Below, in pieces: positions 9,914-20,840 of a DNA stretch of 64,000 nt. The translations under genes were made by a program, and so were the position numbers. This DNA comes from Thalassotalea psychrophila (GTDB taxonomy: Bacteria > Pseudomonadota > Gammaproteobacteria > Enterobacterales > Alteromonadaceae). Position 1 is the first letter of the stretch. Each line of letters starts with the position of its first letter. The DNA lies in NCBI RefSeq assembly GCF_031583595.1, contig NZ_CP134145.1:4340001-4404000 (forward strand), read 5' to 3'. Under the pieces are notes generated by a model. It worked only from the letters and a program-made list of their open reading frames with translations. It searched no databases and was not told the origin of the DNA.

Positions 9914-11404
9914 TTAACTTGGAAAAGAGAAACTTACACCTTCGCGTACGCCACTTGACGGCCAACGTTGGGTGATAGTTTTACGTTTAGTATAAAAACG
10001 AACGCCATCAGGTCCGTAGGCATGTAAATCACCAAACAAAGAACGCTTCCATCCCCCGAAACTATGGTAGGCAACAGGTACTGGTAGTGGCACATTAATA
10101 CCTACCATACCAACTTGAATATGATCTGAGAAGTAACGCGCCGCTTCGCCATCGCGAGTAAAGATACAGGTGCCATTGCCGTATTCGTGATCATTAATTA
10201 ACTTCATTGCTTCGTCCATAGTTTTCACTCGTACAACTTGCAATACCGGGCCAAAGATTTCAGCTTTGTAGCTCTCCATTTCAGGGGTAACACTGTCGAT
10301 GAGAGTAGCACCAACAAAAAATCCGTTATCATAACCCTCTACATTAGGCTCTCGACCATCAACAACAATGTTTGCCCCTTGTTGCTCAGCGCTGTTAATG
10401 TAACCCACTACTTTATCTTTATGTTGGCAAGTAATTACCGGACCAAAGTCATTGCTTGGTGTGTCATAAGCGCCAACGCTTAAACCTTGCATCGCGGTAC
10501 TCATTTTTTCAACCAGAGTGTCTGCGGCTTTATCGCCAACAGCAACAGCAACAGAAAGTGCCATACATCGTTCACCAGATGAACCAAAAGCGGCACCAAG
10601 TAGTTGGTTTACTGCATTATCCATATCGGCATCAGGCATAACAATGGCGTGGTTTTTTGCACCGCCTAACGCCTGACAGCGTTTGCCATTGGCATTTGCT
10701 GTTGCATAGATATATTCAGCGATAGGTGTTGAGCCAACAAAACTTACCGCTTTAATACGCTGATCAGATAACAACACATCAACGGCTTCTTTGTCACCAT
10801 TAACCACATTCATTACGCCGTCTGGCAAACCCGCTTCTTTAAGCAATTGCGCAATAAATAAGGTAGAGCTAGGATCACGCTCAGACGGTTTTAATACAAA
10901 ACAGTTACCACAAACAATCGCTAGCGGGAACATCCACATAGGGACCATTGCCGGAAAGTTAAATGGGGTGATACCAGCAACAACACCTAACGGTTGAAAC
11001 TCGCTCCAAGAATCAATATTTGGCCCAACGTTGCGACTATGCTCACCTTTTAGTAATTCAGGTGCACCACAGGCAAATTCTACATTTTCAATACCACGTT
11101 GTATTTCACCGGCGGCATCATGGCTTATTTTGCCATGCTCTTGACCAATAAGTTTGGCGATTTGATCAACATTTTGCTCTAGCAACTCCTTGAATTTAAA
11201 CATTACTCGAGCACGTTTAATCACCGGAGTGTCTCGCCACTCTGGAAATGCAGCTTGTGCTGCGGCAATTGCTTGTTCAACTGTTTGTTTTGAGGCTAGG
11301 GCAACCTGCTTTTCGGCAACACCTGTTGCCGGGTTAAATACATCTTGAGTTCGGTTATTATCCGCGACTAGTTCGCCGTTAATTAAGTGGCCTACAATGC
11401 TCAT
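9914..11404 (-). CDS. mmsA: CoA-acylating (methyl)malonate-semialdehyde dehydrogenase
   Basis: The 496-residue protein matches MmsA/IolA in length and motifs: GITPFNFPAMVPMWMFP at the NAD site and the nucleophile Cys280 in SSGERCMALS. MmsA oxidises malonate semialdehyde or methylmalonate semialdehyde to acetyl-CoA or propionyl-CoA with loss of CO2. Its partner upstream in the operon is a beta-alanine:pyruvate aminotransferase, which makes malonate semialdehyde, so beta-alanine is the best supported substrate source. The C-terminal QRWPSSG tail typical of the family is also present. Confidence 0.95.
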   Translation of the reverse strand: MSIVGHLINGELVADNNRTQDVFNPATGVAEKQVALASKQTVEQAIAAAQAAFPEWRDTPVIKRARVMFKFKELLEQNVDQIAKLIGQEHGKISHDAAGEIQRGIENVEFACGAPELLKGEHSRNVGPNIDSWSEFQPLGVVAGITPFNFPAMVPMWMFPLAIVCGNCFVLKPSERDPSSTLFIAQLLKEAGLPDGVMNVVNGDKEAVDVLLSDQRIKAVSFVGSTPIAEYIYATANANGKRCQALGGAKNHAIVMPDADMDNAVNQLLGAAFGSSGERCMALSVAVAVGDKAADTLVEKMSTAMQGLSVGAYDTPSNDFGPVITCQHKDKVVGYINSAEQQGANIVVDGREPNVEGYDNGFFVGATLIDSVTPEMESYKAEIFGPVLQVVRVKTMDEAMKLINDHEYGNGTCIFTRDGEAARYFSDHIQVGMVGINVPLPVPVAYHSFGGWKRSLFGDLHAYGPDGVRFYTKRKTITQRWPSSGVREGVSFSFPS

Positions 11405-11480
11405 GTTTATTCCTTAGTTGGTAAATTATTTTAAAATCGCTCCTGCAAGAAGCGCTAGAATTATTCTTTATAATCGAGCT

Positions 11481-12827
11481 TTACTCGGTTTCGTTTAATG
11501 AATCGCCAAGGGCATTTATTAAACTGTCAATTTCAAAACTTTCGGTGGTAAATGGCAGACCCAATTGTATAGTATCGCCGCCGTACCTTACGTAAAAACC
11601 CTTCTGCCACATCGTCATTGCTATTTCATAAGGACGCTTGGCCGGTTGACCATCAATGGCAGCAATAGTTAAGCCGCCAGCAAACCCGTAATTACGGATA
11701 TCAGTCACATGTTTTGTGTCTGCTAGACTGTGCAATGCTTGTTCAAACTCACCCGCCATCGATTTTACTCTGCCGGGTAGATCATCTTTTGCCAAAATGT
11801 CTAATGAAGCCAGACCTGCTGCACAAGCAACAGGATGAGCCGAGTAGGTATAGCCGTGTGGTAGTTCAAGCATATAATCGGGCCCTCCTGTTTCCATGAA
11901 AGTGTCATATATTTCTTGCTTGGCAATAACAGCCCCCATAGGAACTACACCATTAGTAAGCTGTTTGGCTACGGTCATCAGATCTGGTACAACACCAAAT
12001 TCTTCTGCGCCAGTATTGGCACCCATACGGCCAAATGCGGTAATTACTTCATCAAAAATTAACAAAATATTATGTTTGTCACATATTTCTCTCAAGCGTT
12101 TTAGGTAACCTTTTGGAGGCGGAATAACGCCTGCTGATCCGGCAAGAGGTTCAACAATTACCGCAGCAATATTAGATGCGTCATATAGCGCAATTTGCTC
12201 GATAAGTTCATCAGCTAAATGCGCACCATGGCTGGGCATTCCTTTAGTAAACTTGTTATCAGCCAACATAGTATGGCCTATATGCCCAGCTTCAATCCCC
12301 TGACCGTAAATTGCTCTATTAGGGCCAATTCCACCAACACTAATCCCACCAAAGTTTACGCCGTGATAGCCTTTACTACGACCAATAAAACGAGTTTTAC
12401 TCGCCATGCCTTTTTTACGCCAATATCCTCTCGCCATTTTGAGAGCAGTTTCAACCGATTCAGAGCCCGAGCCGGTAAAAAATACCCGGTTAAGGCCTGC
12501 AGGGGTAAGTTCAGTTATTCGATGGGCAAGCTCAAAAGATTTTGGGTGACCAAATTGAAACGCAGGTGAATAATCCAATTGTTTTACTTGCTTACTGACC
12601 GCTTCGACGATTTCAGCTCGTGCATGACCTGCACCACAGGTCCATAAACCTGAAAGGCCATCAAAAATTTTTCTGCCAAAAGCGTCAGTGTAGTAATTAC
12701 CCTCGGCGCCAACAATTATCCTTGGGTCTTGCTTGAACTGGCGATTACCAGTAAACGGCATCCAGTGTGCATCTAGCTGATCTTGGCTCAAGCCAGCATA
12801 TGCTAAGTCGTTAGTTTTATTATCCAT
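11481..12827 (-). CDS. beta-alanine (omega-amino acid):pyruvate aminotransferase
   Basis: A class-III PLP aminotransferase of 448 residues. The N-terminal segment LDAHWMPFTGNRQF and the FDGLSGLWTCGAGHAR block are close to the well-studied Pseudomonas omega-amino acid:pyruvate aminotransferase. The IFDEVITAFGRMG and TVAKQLTNG blocks supply the PLP Asp and the Schiff-base Lys. I start it at the ATG at 12827, preceded by GAGG, rather than a TTG four codons upstream. It is the first gene of the minus-strand operon and is read divergently from the LysR gene. The expected reaction is beta-alanine plus pyruvate to malonate semialdehyde plus alanine, and the next gene (mmsA) removes the product. Confidence 0.92.
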   Translation of the reverse strand: MDNKTNDLAYAGLSQDQLDAHWMPFTGNRQFKQDPRIIVGAEGNYYTDAFGRKIFDGLSGLWTCGAGHARAEIVEAVSKQVKQLDYSPAFQFGHPKSFELAHRITELTPAGLNRVFFTGSGSESVETALKMARGYWRKKGMASKTRFIGRSKGYHGVNFGGISVGGIGPNRAIYGQGIEAGHIGHTMLADNKFTKGMPSHGAHLADELIEQIALYDASNIAAVIVEPLAGSAGVIPPPKGYLKRLREICDKHNILLIFDEVITAFGRMGANTGAEEFGVVPDLMTVAKQLTNGVVPMGAVIAKQEIYDTFMETGGPDYMLELPHGYTYSAHPVACAAGLASLDILAKDDLPGRVKSMAGEFEQALHSLADTKHVTDIRNYGFAGGLTIAAIDGQPAKRPYEIAMTMWQKGFYVRYGGDTIQLGLPFTTESFEIDSLINALGDSLNETE

Positions 12828-12933
12828 AAGTCGCCTCAACGAATTTCATCATCTATTGACTTTATTATCCTCATATTGATAGTTTATTAAATTCAACATT
12901 TTTAATGCTAGGTTAAGTAAATGGTTAACTATA

Positions 12934-13851
12934 ATGAGCAAAACTAAAAACTTATTGCCACGCCAGCTAGGAGATCCGCACATTAGATTGTTGCGGATAT
13001 TTAAAGTTGTGATCGAAAGTGGTGGCTTTGCTGCCGCCGAAGTAGAACTTAATATCAGTAGACCCGCGATTAGCTTAGCGATTTCTGAATTGGAATCATT
13101 GTTAAATATGAAACTATGTAATCGTGGTCGCTCGGGATTTTCAATCACCGAACAAGGCAGCCATGTATATCAGTCAACTCTGCAACTACTAGGAAGTTTA
13201 GAAACCTTCAAGTCACAAATAAATGCCATTAATACCGATTTGGTCGGTGATTTTAATATTGGTATTACTGATAACCTGGTAACCATTGAGCAAATGCGTA
13301 TTACTCAGGCGTTAAGTGCATTAAAGCACCGCGCACCAGAAGTAATTATAAATATTCGAATGATCCCGCCGCATGACATTGAATCTGCAATCCTTGATGG
13401 TCAGTTGCACCTTGGTGTTGTGCCAGACTTACGCACATTACCAGGCTTAAGTTATCAGCCTCTTTATAAAGAAAAGTCATTGCTTTATTGCAGTGACAAG
13501 CACCCTTTGTTTAATCAGGATCTACATCTTATTAGTGATGAAGCATTAAACAAATATGATGCGGTTGTACCTAATTACCCACAGCAGGCTGAAATAAAAC
13601 AACAACAAACCATGCTGAAGGCTGCTGCAACGTCGAGTGACCGAGAAGGGATTGCTTTTTTAATATTAACCGGACGTTTTCTTGGCTTTCTGCCTACTCA
13701 TTTTGCTCAACGCTGGGTCAATCAGGACAAACTACGAGCAATAGATTCACAACAAAGAGGTTTTGATACGAATTTTTCAGTGATAACGCGTAAAGGTGCT
13801 CGCAGTAATTTGATCCTTGAGGCATATATTGAAGAGCTAAATAAGCTATAA
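12934..13851 (+). CDS. LysR-family transcriptional regulator
   Basis: A 305-residue LTTR. The N-terminal winged helix-turn-helix covers about residues 14-75 (LLRIFKVVIESGGFAAAEVELNIS, then PAISLAISELESLL). The rest is a periplasmic-binding-like effector domain beginning near residue 105. It is transcribed away from the aminotransferase operon with about 105 bases between the two starts, the usual arrangement for an LTTR controlling its divergent neighbour. The inducer is unknown; an amino acid or amine handled by the operon is the natural guess. Confidence 0.9.
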   Translation: MSKTKNLLPRQLGDPHIRLLRIFKVVIESGGFAAAEVELNISRPAISLAISELESLLNMKLCNRGRSGFSITEQGSHVYQSTLQLLGSLETFKSQINAINTDLVGDFNIGITDNLVTIEQMRITQALSALKHRAPEVIINIRMIPPHDIESAILDGQLHLGVVPDLRTLPGLSYQPLYKEKSLLYCSDKHPLFNQDLHLISDEALNKYDAVVPNYPQQAEIKQQQTMLKAAATSSDREGIAFLILTGRFLGFLPTHFAQRWVNQDKLRAIDSQQRGFDTNFSVITRKGARSNLILEAYIEELNKL

Positions 13852-13997
13852 ATGTTTTCCACTAAAATTTAGTAGCTTGATTACCGAAGAGTGTTATTGA
13901 AGATTAAATTCAATAGGTGTACTGTAAAGCTATATTTATCGCAAATCTTTCCGTCATTATTTGCACAATAATAAGCTAGAATTTCAAAGGGAATAAC

Positions 13998-14411
13998 ATG
14001 TTTTACGAAATCATAAAGCCACGTGTGGGTGAAACTGATGCACTTGGCCATATCAACAATACGGTTCTCCCTCAATGGTTTGAAGCTGCAAGAAACCCAA
14101 TTTTTAAACTATTTAATCCTGATCAATCACTGAATTTACAGCAGTGGAATTTGATTTTGGCAAATATGACTCTCGATTTTCACATCCCGTTAAAATTTGG
14201 TAAAGATGTTGAAATTAAAACCTATGTTAAGCGTATTGGAAACACTTCGTTAGATGTTTATCAAGAAGCTTGGCAAGACAACGTTAAATACGTTTCGGGT
14301 ACAGCGGTGATGGTTCATTATGATTATTTAAAGAAAAAACCGCAGCCAATAACCAGTATTTTTAAACAGAAACTTCACGTCCATTTTATTCAGTCGTTTG
14401 AACACAACTAA
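13998..14411 (+). CDS. acyl-CoA thioesterase, 4HBT hot-dog fold
   Basis: A 137-residue single hot-dog protein of the 4-hydroxybenzoyl-CoA thioesterase type. The conserved start VGETDALGHINNTVLPQWFEAAR carries the catalytic Asp and the N-terminal end of the long helix. The family hydrolyses acyl-CoA thioesters in the cytoplasm, and substrate choice cannot be read here. AAAGGGAAT precedes the ATG. It stands alone between the LysR gene and the convergent PhyH gene. Confidence 0.87.
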   Translation: MFYEIIKPRVGETDALGHINNTVLPQWFEAARNPIFKLFNPDQSLNLQQWNLILANMTLDFHIPLKFGKDVEIKTYVKRIGNTSLDVYQEAWQDNVKYVSGTAVMVHYDYLKKKPQPITSIFKQKLHVHFIQSFEHN

Positions 14412-14437
14412 ATAAAAATTATGCAATAGTTGCCAAC

Positions 14438-15226
14438 TTAAGACTCGAACCAATTCCCATCAGGATCATCCGGGTAAACACCAAGATAGTCACCGTGGCT
14501 TTGGTAGCCCATTAAGCGCCGTATTTTCTCGGGGTAACTGTTGACTGTTTCGCGAGGAATCGTTAAATATTGATTTTCTTCCTGTCGCAGCCAGCCAAGA
14601 CTATAAGTAGTGATTAACCCAGAGCGAGGCGCTCGGGTTTTATTGGCGCCACCACCATGTAAGGTAGAGCCTAGATAAAGAAACACGGAGCCTTTTGCCA
14701 TCACCGCCTGAGTAATATCAGAGGCTTTTACATTGCTACTATCACGAAGGTCCTGGCTACCCGGCACTACACGAGTGGCACCATTGTACAAGGTAAAATC
14801 ATCCAATGCCCACATTGCGGCAATCTGGAACTCAACATCAGGAATACGAATGGGGTAAAAATCATCATCGCGGTGAAGCACCTGTTCGGCTTCACCTGGT
14901 TGAATTTTAATCGCGGTAGAGCTGCCTATCCGATAACACTCGCAGTGGCGTTTTAGTATGTTATCTGCAACGTCTATAACTAGCGGGTGAGCAATAAGTT
15001 CCGAAGCAGTTCGCGATAAAGCCAGTACACCACTGAGCCGGAGGGTTTTATAGCCATTAAAATCGTTCTCAAATAAATGGCCTTCTCGTTCAAAGGCTGA
15101 GCTCAATTCGGTTTTGACATTCTCAACAATTTCATCAGATGCCTGGTCTTTAACGATAACACCGCCGTCCTTAAGTAGAGCCTGGACAATTTCGCTCTTT
15201 TTCTCTGATGTGTTGAATGTCTGCAT
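14438..15226 (-). CDS. phytanoyl-CoA dioxygenase (PhyH) family protein
   Basis: A 262-residue Fe(II)/2-oxoglutarate dioxygenase of the PhyH superfamily. The metal-binding HxD is seen in LHRDDDF near residue 120, the distal His in STLHGGGANKTR near residue 190, and the Arg that should hold 2-oxoglutarate follows within NKTRAPRSG. Members hydroxylate small molecules such as ectoine, acyl chains or natural products. No neighbour indicates the substrate. It is convergent with the thioesterase, with 26 bases between the stops. Confidence 0.85.
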   Translation of the reverse strand: MQTFNTSEKKSEIVQALLKDGGVIVKDQASDEIVENVKTELSSAFEREGHLFENDFNGYKTLRLSGVLALSRTASELIAHPLVIDVADNILKRHCECYRIGSSTAIKIQPGEAEQVLHRDDDFYPIRIPDVEFQIAAMWALDDFTLYNGATRVVPGSQDLRDSSNVKASDITQAVMAKGSVFLYLGSTLHGGGANKTRAPRSGLITTYSLGWLRQEENQYLTIPRETVNSYPEKIRRLMGYQSHGDYLGVYPDDPDGNWFES

Positions 15227-15422
15227 TATCAGGTGCCTTTATTGTTATACACATCACTTGAGAATATCCTAAATTGATTTAGGTGCCTAATTTACTTAAC
15301 AAATACCTACATTTAAAGTATCAGAATGTAATCTAAAGCAACTGACACAATTAATGTCGCATATCAGCATTGATAATTACGGCGTTTACCTTTTATAAGC
15401 ACAAGAAATACCGCAACAGTAA

Positions 15423-15574
15423 TTAGTAGCGGCATTGGTAGGTGCAAGTTTGATGTTATTGGCCGATTGGCTCGGATAAAACATAATGTTCACACCCAAA
15501 TTGCCGCGGGCACTTTGGTGGTGATGCTAGGCCGTTGCTATTTTATGTGTATTTTAATAAAACAGCTTCGCTAG
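15423..15574 (+). pseudogene. remnant of a FecCD-type ABC transporter permease (C-terminal end)
   Basis: A short open stretch encodes LVAALVGASLMLLADWLG in one frame; from 15473 the next frame continues with R, then an IAAGTLVVMLG segment, and ends near a TAG at 15574. Across the shift this is the end of a BtuC/FecD-like iron-siderophore or B12 permease (ALxGAxLLLLADxLAR, then PxGVxTAxxGxPxFxxLL). The rest of the gene is missing and there is a frameshift, so it is a decayed fragment. No partner ABC genes are nearby. The surrounding gap of about 390 bases shows nothing else beyond a small CCTAAA/TTTAGG inverted repeat near 15269. Confidence 0.6.
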
Positions 15575-15613
15575 TATAAAAGAATAGGACTAACAACAAA
15601 GTACACTCATTAA

Positions 15614-16237
15614 TTAATTGGAATCAGCTAAAAAAATGTCTACTGCCTTATCGCATATTTCTTCAATGTGGCTGATGTCGGTATAAATACCATCAATTAA
15701 TAATTTAGCGATGCCATGAATTGTTCCCCAGAGTACTTGAGACATACGTAAGGCATCGTGTTTATCATTATTGCTACTGTTTAGTAATTTTATTTTTTGC
15801 CATTCATTGATCATTTCAAGCTGAAACTGAAAGCAAGGATAAGCGACATCTTTTAATTCTTGAGTACTGTTTTTTTGCATCCAAATGGTACGGCCAAACA
15901 TTAACTCATATAACTCAGGGTTATTTTTAGCAAAACTAACGTACTGATGCACATAGAGAGAAAACTTTTCCTTCATAGAAGTATCAGTGTTGTTAAAGTT
16001 AGTTTTAGTAATTTTATACAGTTGTTTATAGCCAACTTCAGCGATACCGCAAAGCAAAGAATTTTTATCTTTAAAATGATGATAGGGTGCAGCTCTGGAA
16101 ACTCCAACACGAGCAGCAATTTTACGTAAAGTAATTTCTTCTATACCATTTTCTTTAAGCATTTCACTTGCGGTTACCAGTAACGTACTGCGTAAATCGC
16201 CATGATGATATTTTAATTTTTCAGGATTATCTTTCAT
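15614..16237 (-). CDS. TetR-family transcriptional regulator
   Basis: A 207-residue TetR protein. The N-terminal helix-turn-helix runs from about residue 12 to 60 (EITLRKIAARVGVSRAAPYHHFKDKNSL), and the ligand domain has the WHG-type pattern with WGTIHGIAKLL near residue 170. A copy of the palindrome TTGACA-N-TGTCA lies 55 bases upstream of its start, and two more lie upstream of the fadH-like gene. Self-regulation and control of the acyl-CoA dehydrogenase/FadH genes are therefore likely. The ligand is probably an acyl-CoA or fatty acid, by analogy with other TetR regulators of beta-oxidation. Confidence 0.88.
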   Translation of the reverse strand: MKDNPEKLKYHHGDLRSTLLVTASEMLKENGIEEITLRKIAARVGVSRAAPYHHFKDKNSLLCGIAEVGYKQLYKITKTNFNNTDTSMKEKFSLYVHQYVSFAKNNPELYELMFGRTIWMQKNSTQELKDVAYPCFQFQLEMINEWQKIKLLNSSNNDKHDALRMSQVLWGTIHGIAKLLIDGIYTDISHIEEICDKAVDIFLADSN

Positions 16238-16291
16238 AGGTGTGAATTTAACAATGAATGATCTAATTGTCTATTTGCGAAACCACATATC

Positions 16292-16304
16292 TTGACAATG
16301 TCAT
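16292..16304. promoter_or_regulatory. candidate TetR operator, copy 1
   Basis: TTGACAATGTCAT is an imperfect 13-bp palindrome between the tetR start and the upstream acyl-CoA dehydrogenase stop. It matches the two palindromes in front of the fadH-like gene at all but two positions. Confidence 0.55.
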
Positions 16305-16328
16305 GAAATAAGTGTTTTTTACAAGCAT

Positions 16329-16377
16329 AATTGCACCCAATATAGACAAGAAATATGTCTTTACTGGGTGCAATTTT
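16329..16377. terminator. hairpin after the acyl-CoA dehydrogenase gene
   Basis: An 11-bp perfect stem (AATTGCACCCA/TGGGTGCAATT), with a smaller AGACA/TGTCT pair inside the loop, lies 45 bases beyond the acyl-CoA dehydrogenase stop and separates it from tetR. The T run is better on the + strand, so termination in the gene's own direction is uncertain. Confidence 0.5.
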
Positions 16378-16421
16378 ATGCTGAGTGGTTTGTAAATGTC
16401 ACCTTAATATTATGGCTTCAA

Positions 16422-18215
16422 CTAAAAAACAAACTCTTCTTCGTTAAGCGCCATCATACTTTTACCACCTGTATTAATACATGCGGCATGTCCTTTTGCT
16501 CGCGGTAGCATGCGATCAAAATAAAAATGTGCGGTTTTCAGCTTAGCTTGATAGAAGCTGTCATCTGAACCGGCCGCGATATTGGTTAGTGCAACTTTCG
16601 CCATTTTTGCCCAAAAGTAAGCCAACACGATATAGCCTGAATACATTAAATAATCGACTGATGCGGCACCAATTTCATCTGGATTTTTGATTGCTTTCTT
16701 ACCAACACTTTGTGTAAGTAACTGCCATTCTTCAGAGTATTCCATGATAGGCGTAATAAAGGGTTTCATAGCTTCTAGCGAAGAGTTTTGTTGGCAGAAT
16801 GTCACCATTTCACTTATGAATGGTTTCATGATTTCGCCTTGACTGCCTAAAATTTTACGGGCTAGTAAATCAAGAGCTTGTATACCTGTCGTCCCCTCAT
16901 AAAGCATGCTGATGCGAGCATCACGCATTAATTGCTCCATACCCCATTCTTGTATAAAACCATGCCCGCCAAATATTTGTACGCCATGACTTGTTGCTTC
17001 AAAACCAAGTTCAGTAAGAAAAGCTTTTCCAATAGGAGTTAGCAAGGCAAGTTTATTTTCTGCCTGCACTTTTAGTTCAGGGTCGGTTTCTGCATAACTG
17101 CTGTCTACCAATTGCGCTAAGTAACCAACTAGTGCGCGGCCGCCCTCTGCGATTGATTTTTGTGTCAACAACATACGACGTACATCAGGATGAACGATGA
17201 TTGCATCAGCAGGTCCATCAGGGTTTTTGACGCCTGAAATAGCGCGCATTTGCAAACGGTCTTTTGCGTAAGTTAATGCACCTTGAAAGGAAGCGTCAGC
17301 TGAGGCTACACCTTCATTAGATACAGCTAAACGCGCAGCATTCATAAAGGTAAACATACAATTTAGCCCCTTATTTACCTTACCAATTAAATAGCCCTTT
17401 GCACCATCAAAATTCATCACACAGGTTGAATTTGCGTGTATGCCCATTTTATGTTCGATAGAACCACAAATTAAGCTATTGCGATCAGCTATTTCACCTG
17501 ATTCGGTCACATTAAATTTAGGTACGGCAAATAAAGAGATGCCTCGGGTGCCTTCAGGTGAGCCAGGAATACGGGCGATAACTATATGTATAATGTTTTC
17601 AGATAAATCATGCTCACCACCTGAAATAAATATTTTTGTGCCGGTAATAGCATAACTGCCATTTTCATTTAATTCGGCTTTTGTTCTAAGCAGACCTAAA
17701 TCGGTACCACAATGAGGCTCGGTTAAGCACATAGTCCCAGTCCACGTACCTTCAACTAATTTAGGCATAAACATGGTTTTCTGTACTGCAGTTCCGTGCG
17801 CTTCAATGGTTGCTGATGCCCCATGGCTCAACCCTGCGTATATAGAAAAACTATTATTTGCCGCTGAAAGCATTTCGCCTATATGCGTATTCAATGAGTG
17901 CGGTAAACCTTGTCCGCCAAATTCAACGTTATGGGAAAGCGTTGGCCACCCTGCATCAACATATTGTTGGTATGCACCTTTAAAGCCTGAAGGTGTCGTC
18001 ACTTCGCCGTCTTTCCAGGTACAGCCTTCTTGATCACCCGACTTATTGATGGGTGCGATAACTTGCTCAGAAAATTTTGCCGCTTCCGCCAAGATAGCGT
18101 CGAGCATATCAGGCGTGGCATCTTGGTAACCTAAACGTTGATAGTGTTCTTCACAATTCAACAACTCTTGCATCACAAATTTTATGTCACGCAAGGGTGT
18201 TTTATAATCTGGCAT
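16422..18215 (-). CDS. acyl-CoA dehydrogenase, long form with C-terminal extension
   Basis: The 597-residue size and the start MPDYKTPLRDIKFVMQELLN mark the bacterial acyl-CoA dehydrogenase subgroup with an extra C-terminal domain. The middle domain has MCLTEPHCGTDLGLLRTKA at about residues 160-180, the FAD-contacting segment. The C-terminal helices contain GGHGFIQEWGMEQLMRDARI and MLYEGTTGIQALD, where the catalytic Glu of this group lies. It introduces the alpha-beta double bond of acyl-CoA in beta-oxidation, passing electrons to ETF. The gene precedes tetR on the same strand and follows the fadH-like gene by 39 bases, so the two enzymes probably share a transcript. Confidence 0.93.
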   Translation of the reverse strand: MPDYKTPLRDIKFVMQELLNCEEHYQRLGYQDATPDMLDAILAEAAKFSEQVIAPINKSGDQEGCTWKDGEVTTPSGFKGAYQQYVDAGWPTLSHNVEFGGQGLPHSLNTHIGEMLSAANNSFSIYAGLSHGASATIEAHGTAVQKTMFMPKLVEGTWTGTMCLTEPHCGTDLGLLRTKAELNENGSYAITGTKIFISGGEHDLSENIIHIVIARIPGSPEGTRGISLFAVPKFNVTESGEIADRNSLICGSIEHKMGIHANSTCVMNFDGAKGYLIGKVNKGLNCMFTFMNAARLAVSNEGVASADASFQGALTYAKDRLQMRAISGVKNPDGPADAIIVHPDVRRMLLTQKSIAEGGRALVGYLAQLVDSSYAETDPELKVQAENKLALLTPIGKAFLTELGFEATSHGVQIFGGHGFIQEWGMEQLMRDARISMLYEGTTGIQALDLLARKILGSQGEIMKPFISEMVTFCQQNSSLEAMKPFITPIMEYSEEWQLLTQSVGKKAIKNPDEIGAASVDYLMYSGYIVLAYFWAKMAKVALTNIAAGSDDSFYQAKLKTAHFYFDRMLPRAKGHAACINTGGKSMMALNEEEFVF

Positions 18216-18254
18216 AATTTTGATTCCTTATGATTATATTTGAGGAGTAAATAT

Positions 18255-20291
<2,037 letters not shown>

Positions 20292-20327
20292 TTATAATGA
20301 TCATGAATGTTAACTTGAACCGCAAAG

Positions 20328-20340
20328 TTGACACTGTCAA
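20328..20340. promoter_or_regulatory. candidate TetR operator, copy 2
   Basis: TTGACACTGTCAA is a perfect 13-bp palindrome about 50 bases upstream of the fadH-like start codon, in the expected promoter zone. Confidence 0.65.
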
Positions 20341-20370
20341 GTTAGCCGGCAAACAAAATAACGCCAAAAC

Positions 20371-20383
20371 ATGACACTGTCAA
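20371..20383. promoter_or_regulatory. candidate TetR operator, copy 3
   Basis: ATGACACTGTCAA repeats the palindrome core TGACACTGTCA exactly. Its centre is 43 bases from copy 2, about four helix turns, so two dimers could bind the same DNA face. Confidence 0.65.
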
Positions 20384-20771
20384 GATAGTTAATAAGTAAT
20401 TCGCTTTAAAATTGATCTAAATTATAAAAATACATAGGTTTAAACAGTCTAACGGCGCATACCAATGGCATTATAATCGCTTTGCATTTAGCACAATGTT
20501 TCTTTGCTTAGCAGATAAATGTGGGGTCCAAATTAAGGTGAAATTCACCTCTATTTAAAATCAATAACTTAGGGGGATAATCCAGATAGCCTTTTAGATC
20601 TGATCCAGATAATGGTGAGATTAGCCGCACAAAATCCAGCTAATTCTAAAACCGAAAACACATAATAATTATAAGTAAATCAATATTATATATGCGATTC
20701 CATGGGGAACTTTTACAGCATATCAAAAATTAGATGAATAGCAAGAAGTGTGTTAACGAGGCAGATACGAG

Positions 20772-20803
20772 AATAGCTGTACTCTGTGAGTACAGCTATT
20801 TTA
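20772..20803. terminator. hairpin at the 3' end of the tns operon
   Basis: A perfect 13-bp stem (AATAGCTGTACTC/GAGTACAGCTATT) with a three-base loop lies 40 bases past the tniQ stop. A TTTT run follows on the + strand; on the minus strand it can still end the tns transcript or shield it from outside transcription. The rest of the 560-base gap holds the operators and the transposon left end. Confidence 0.65.
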
Positions 20804-20840
20804 AAAGGTTAGATTGTTTAGCAATAACAGACGTTTGATT

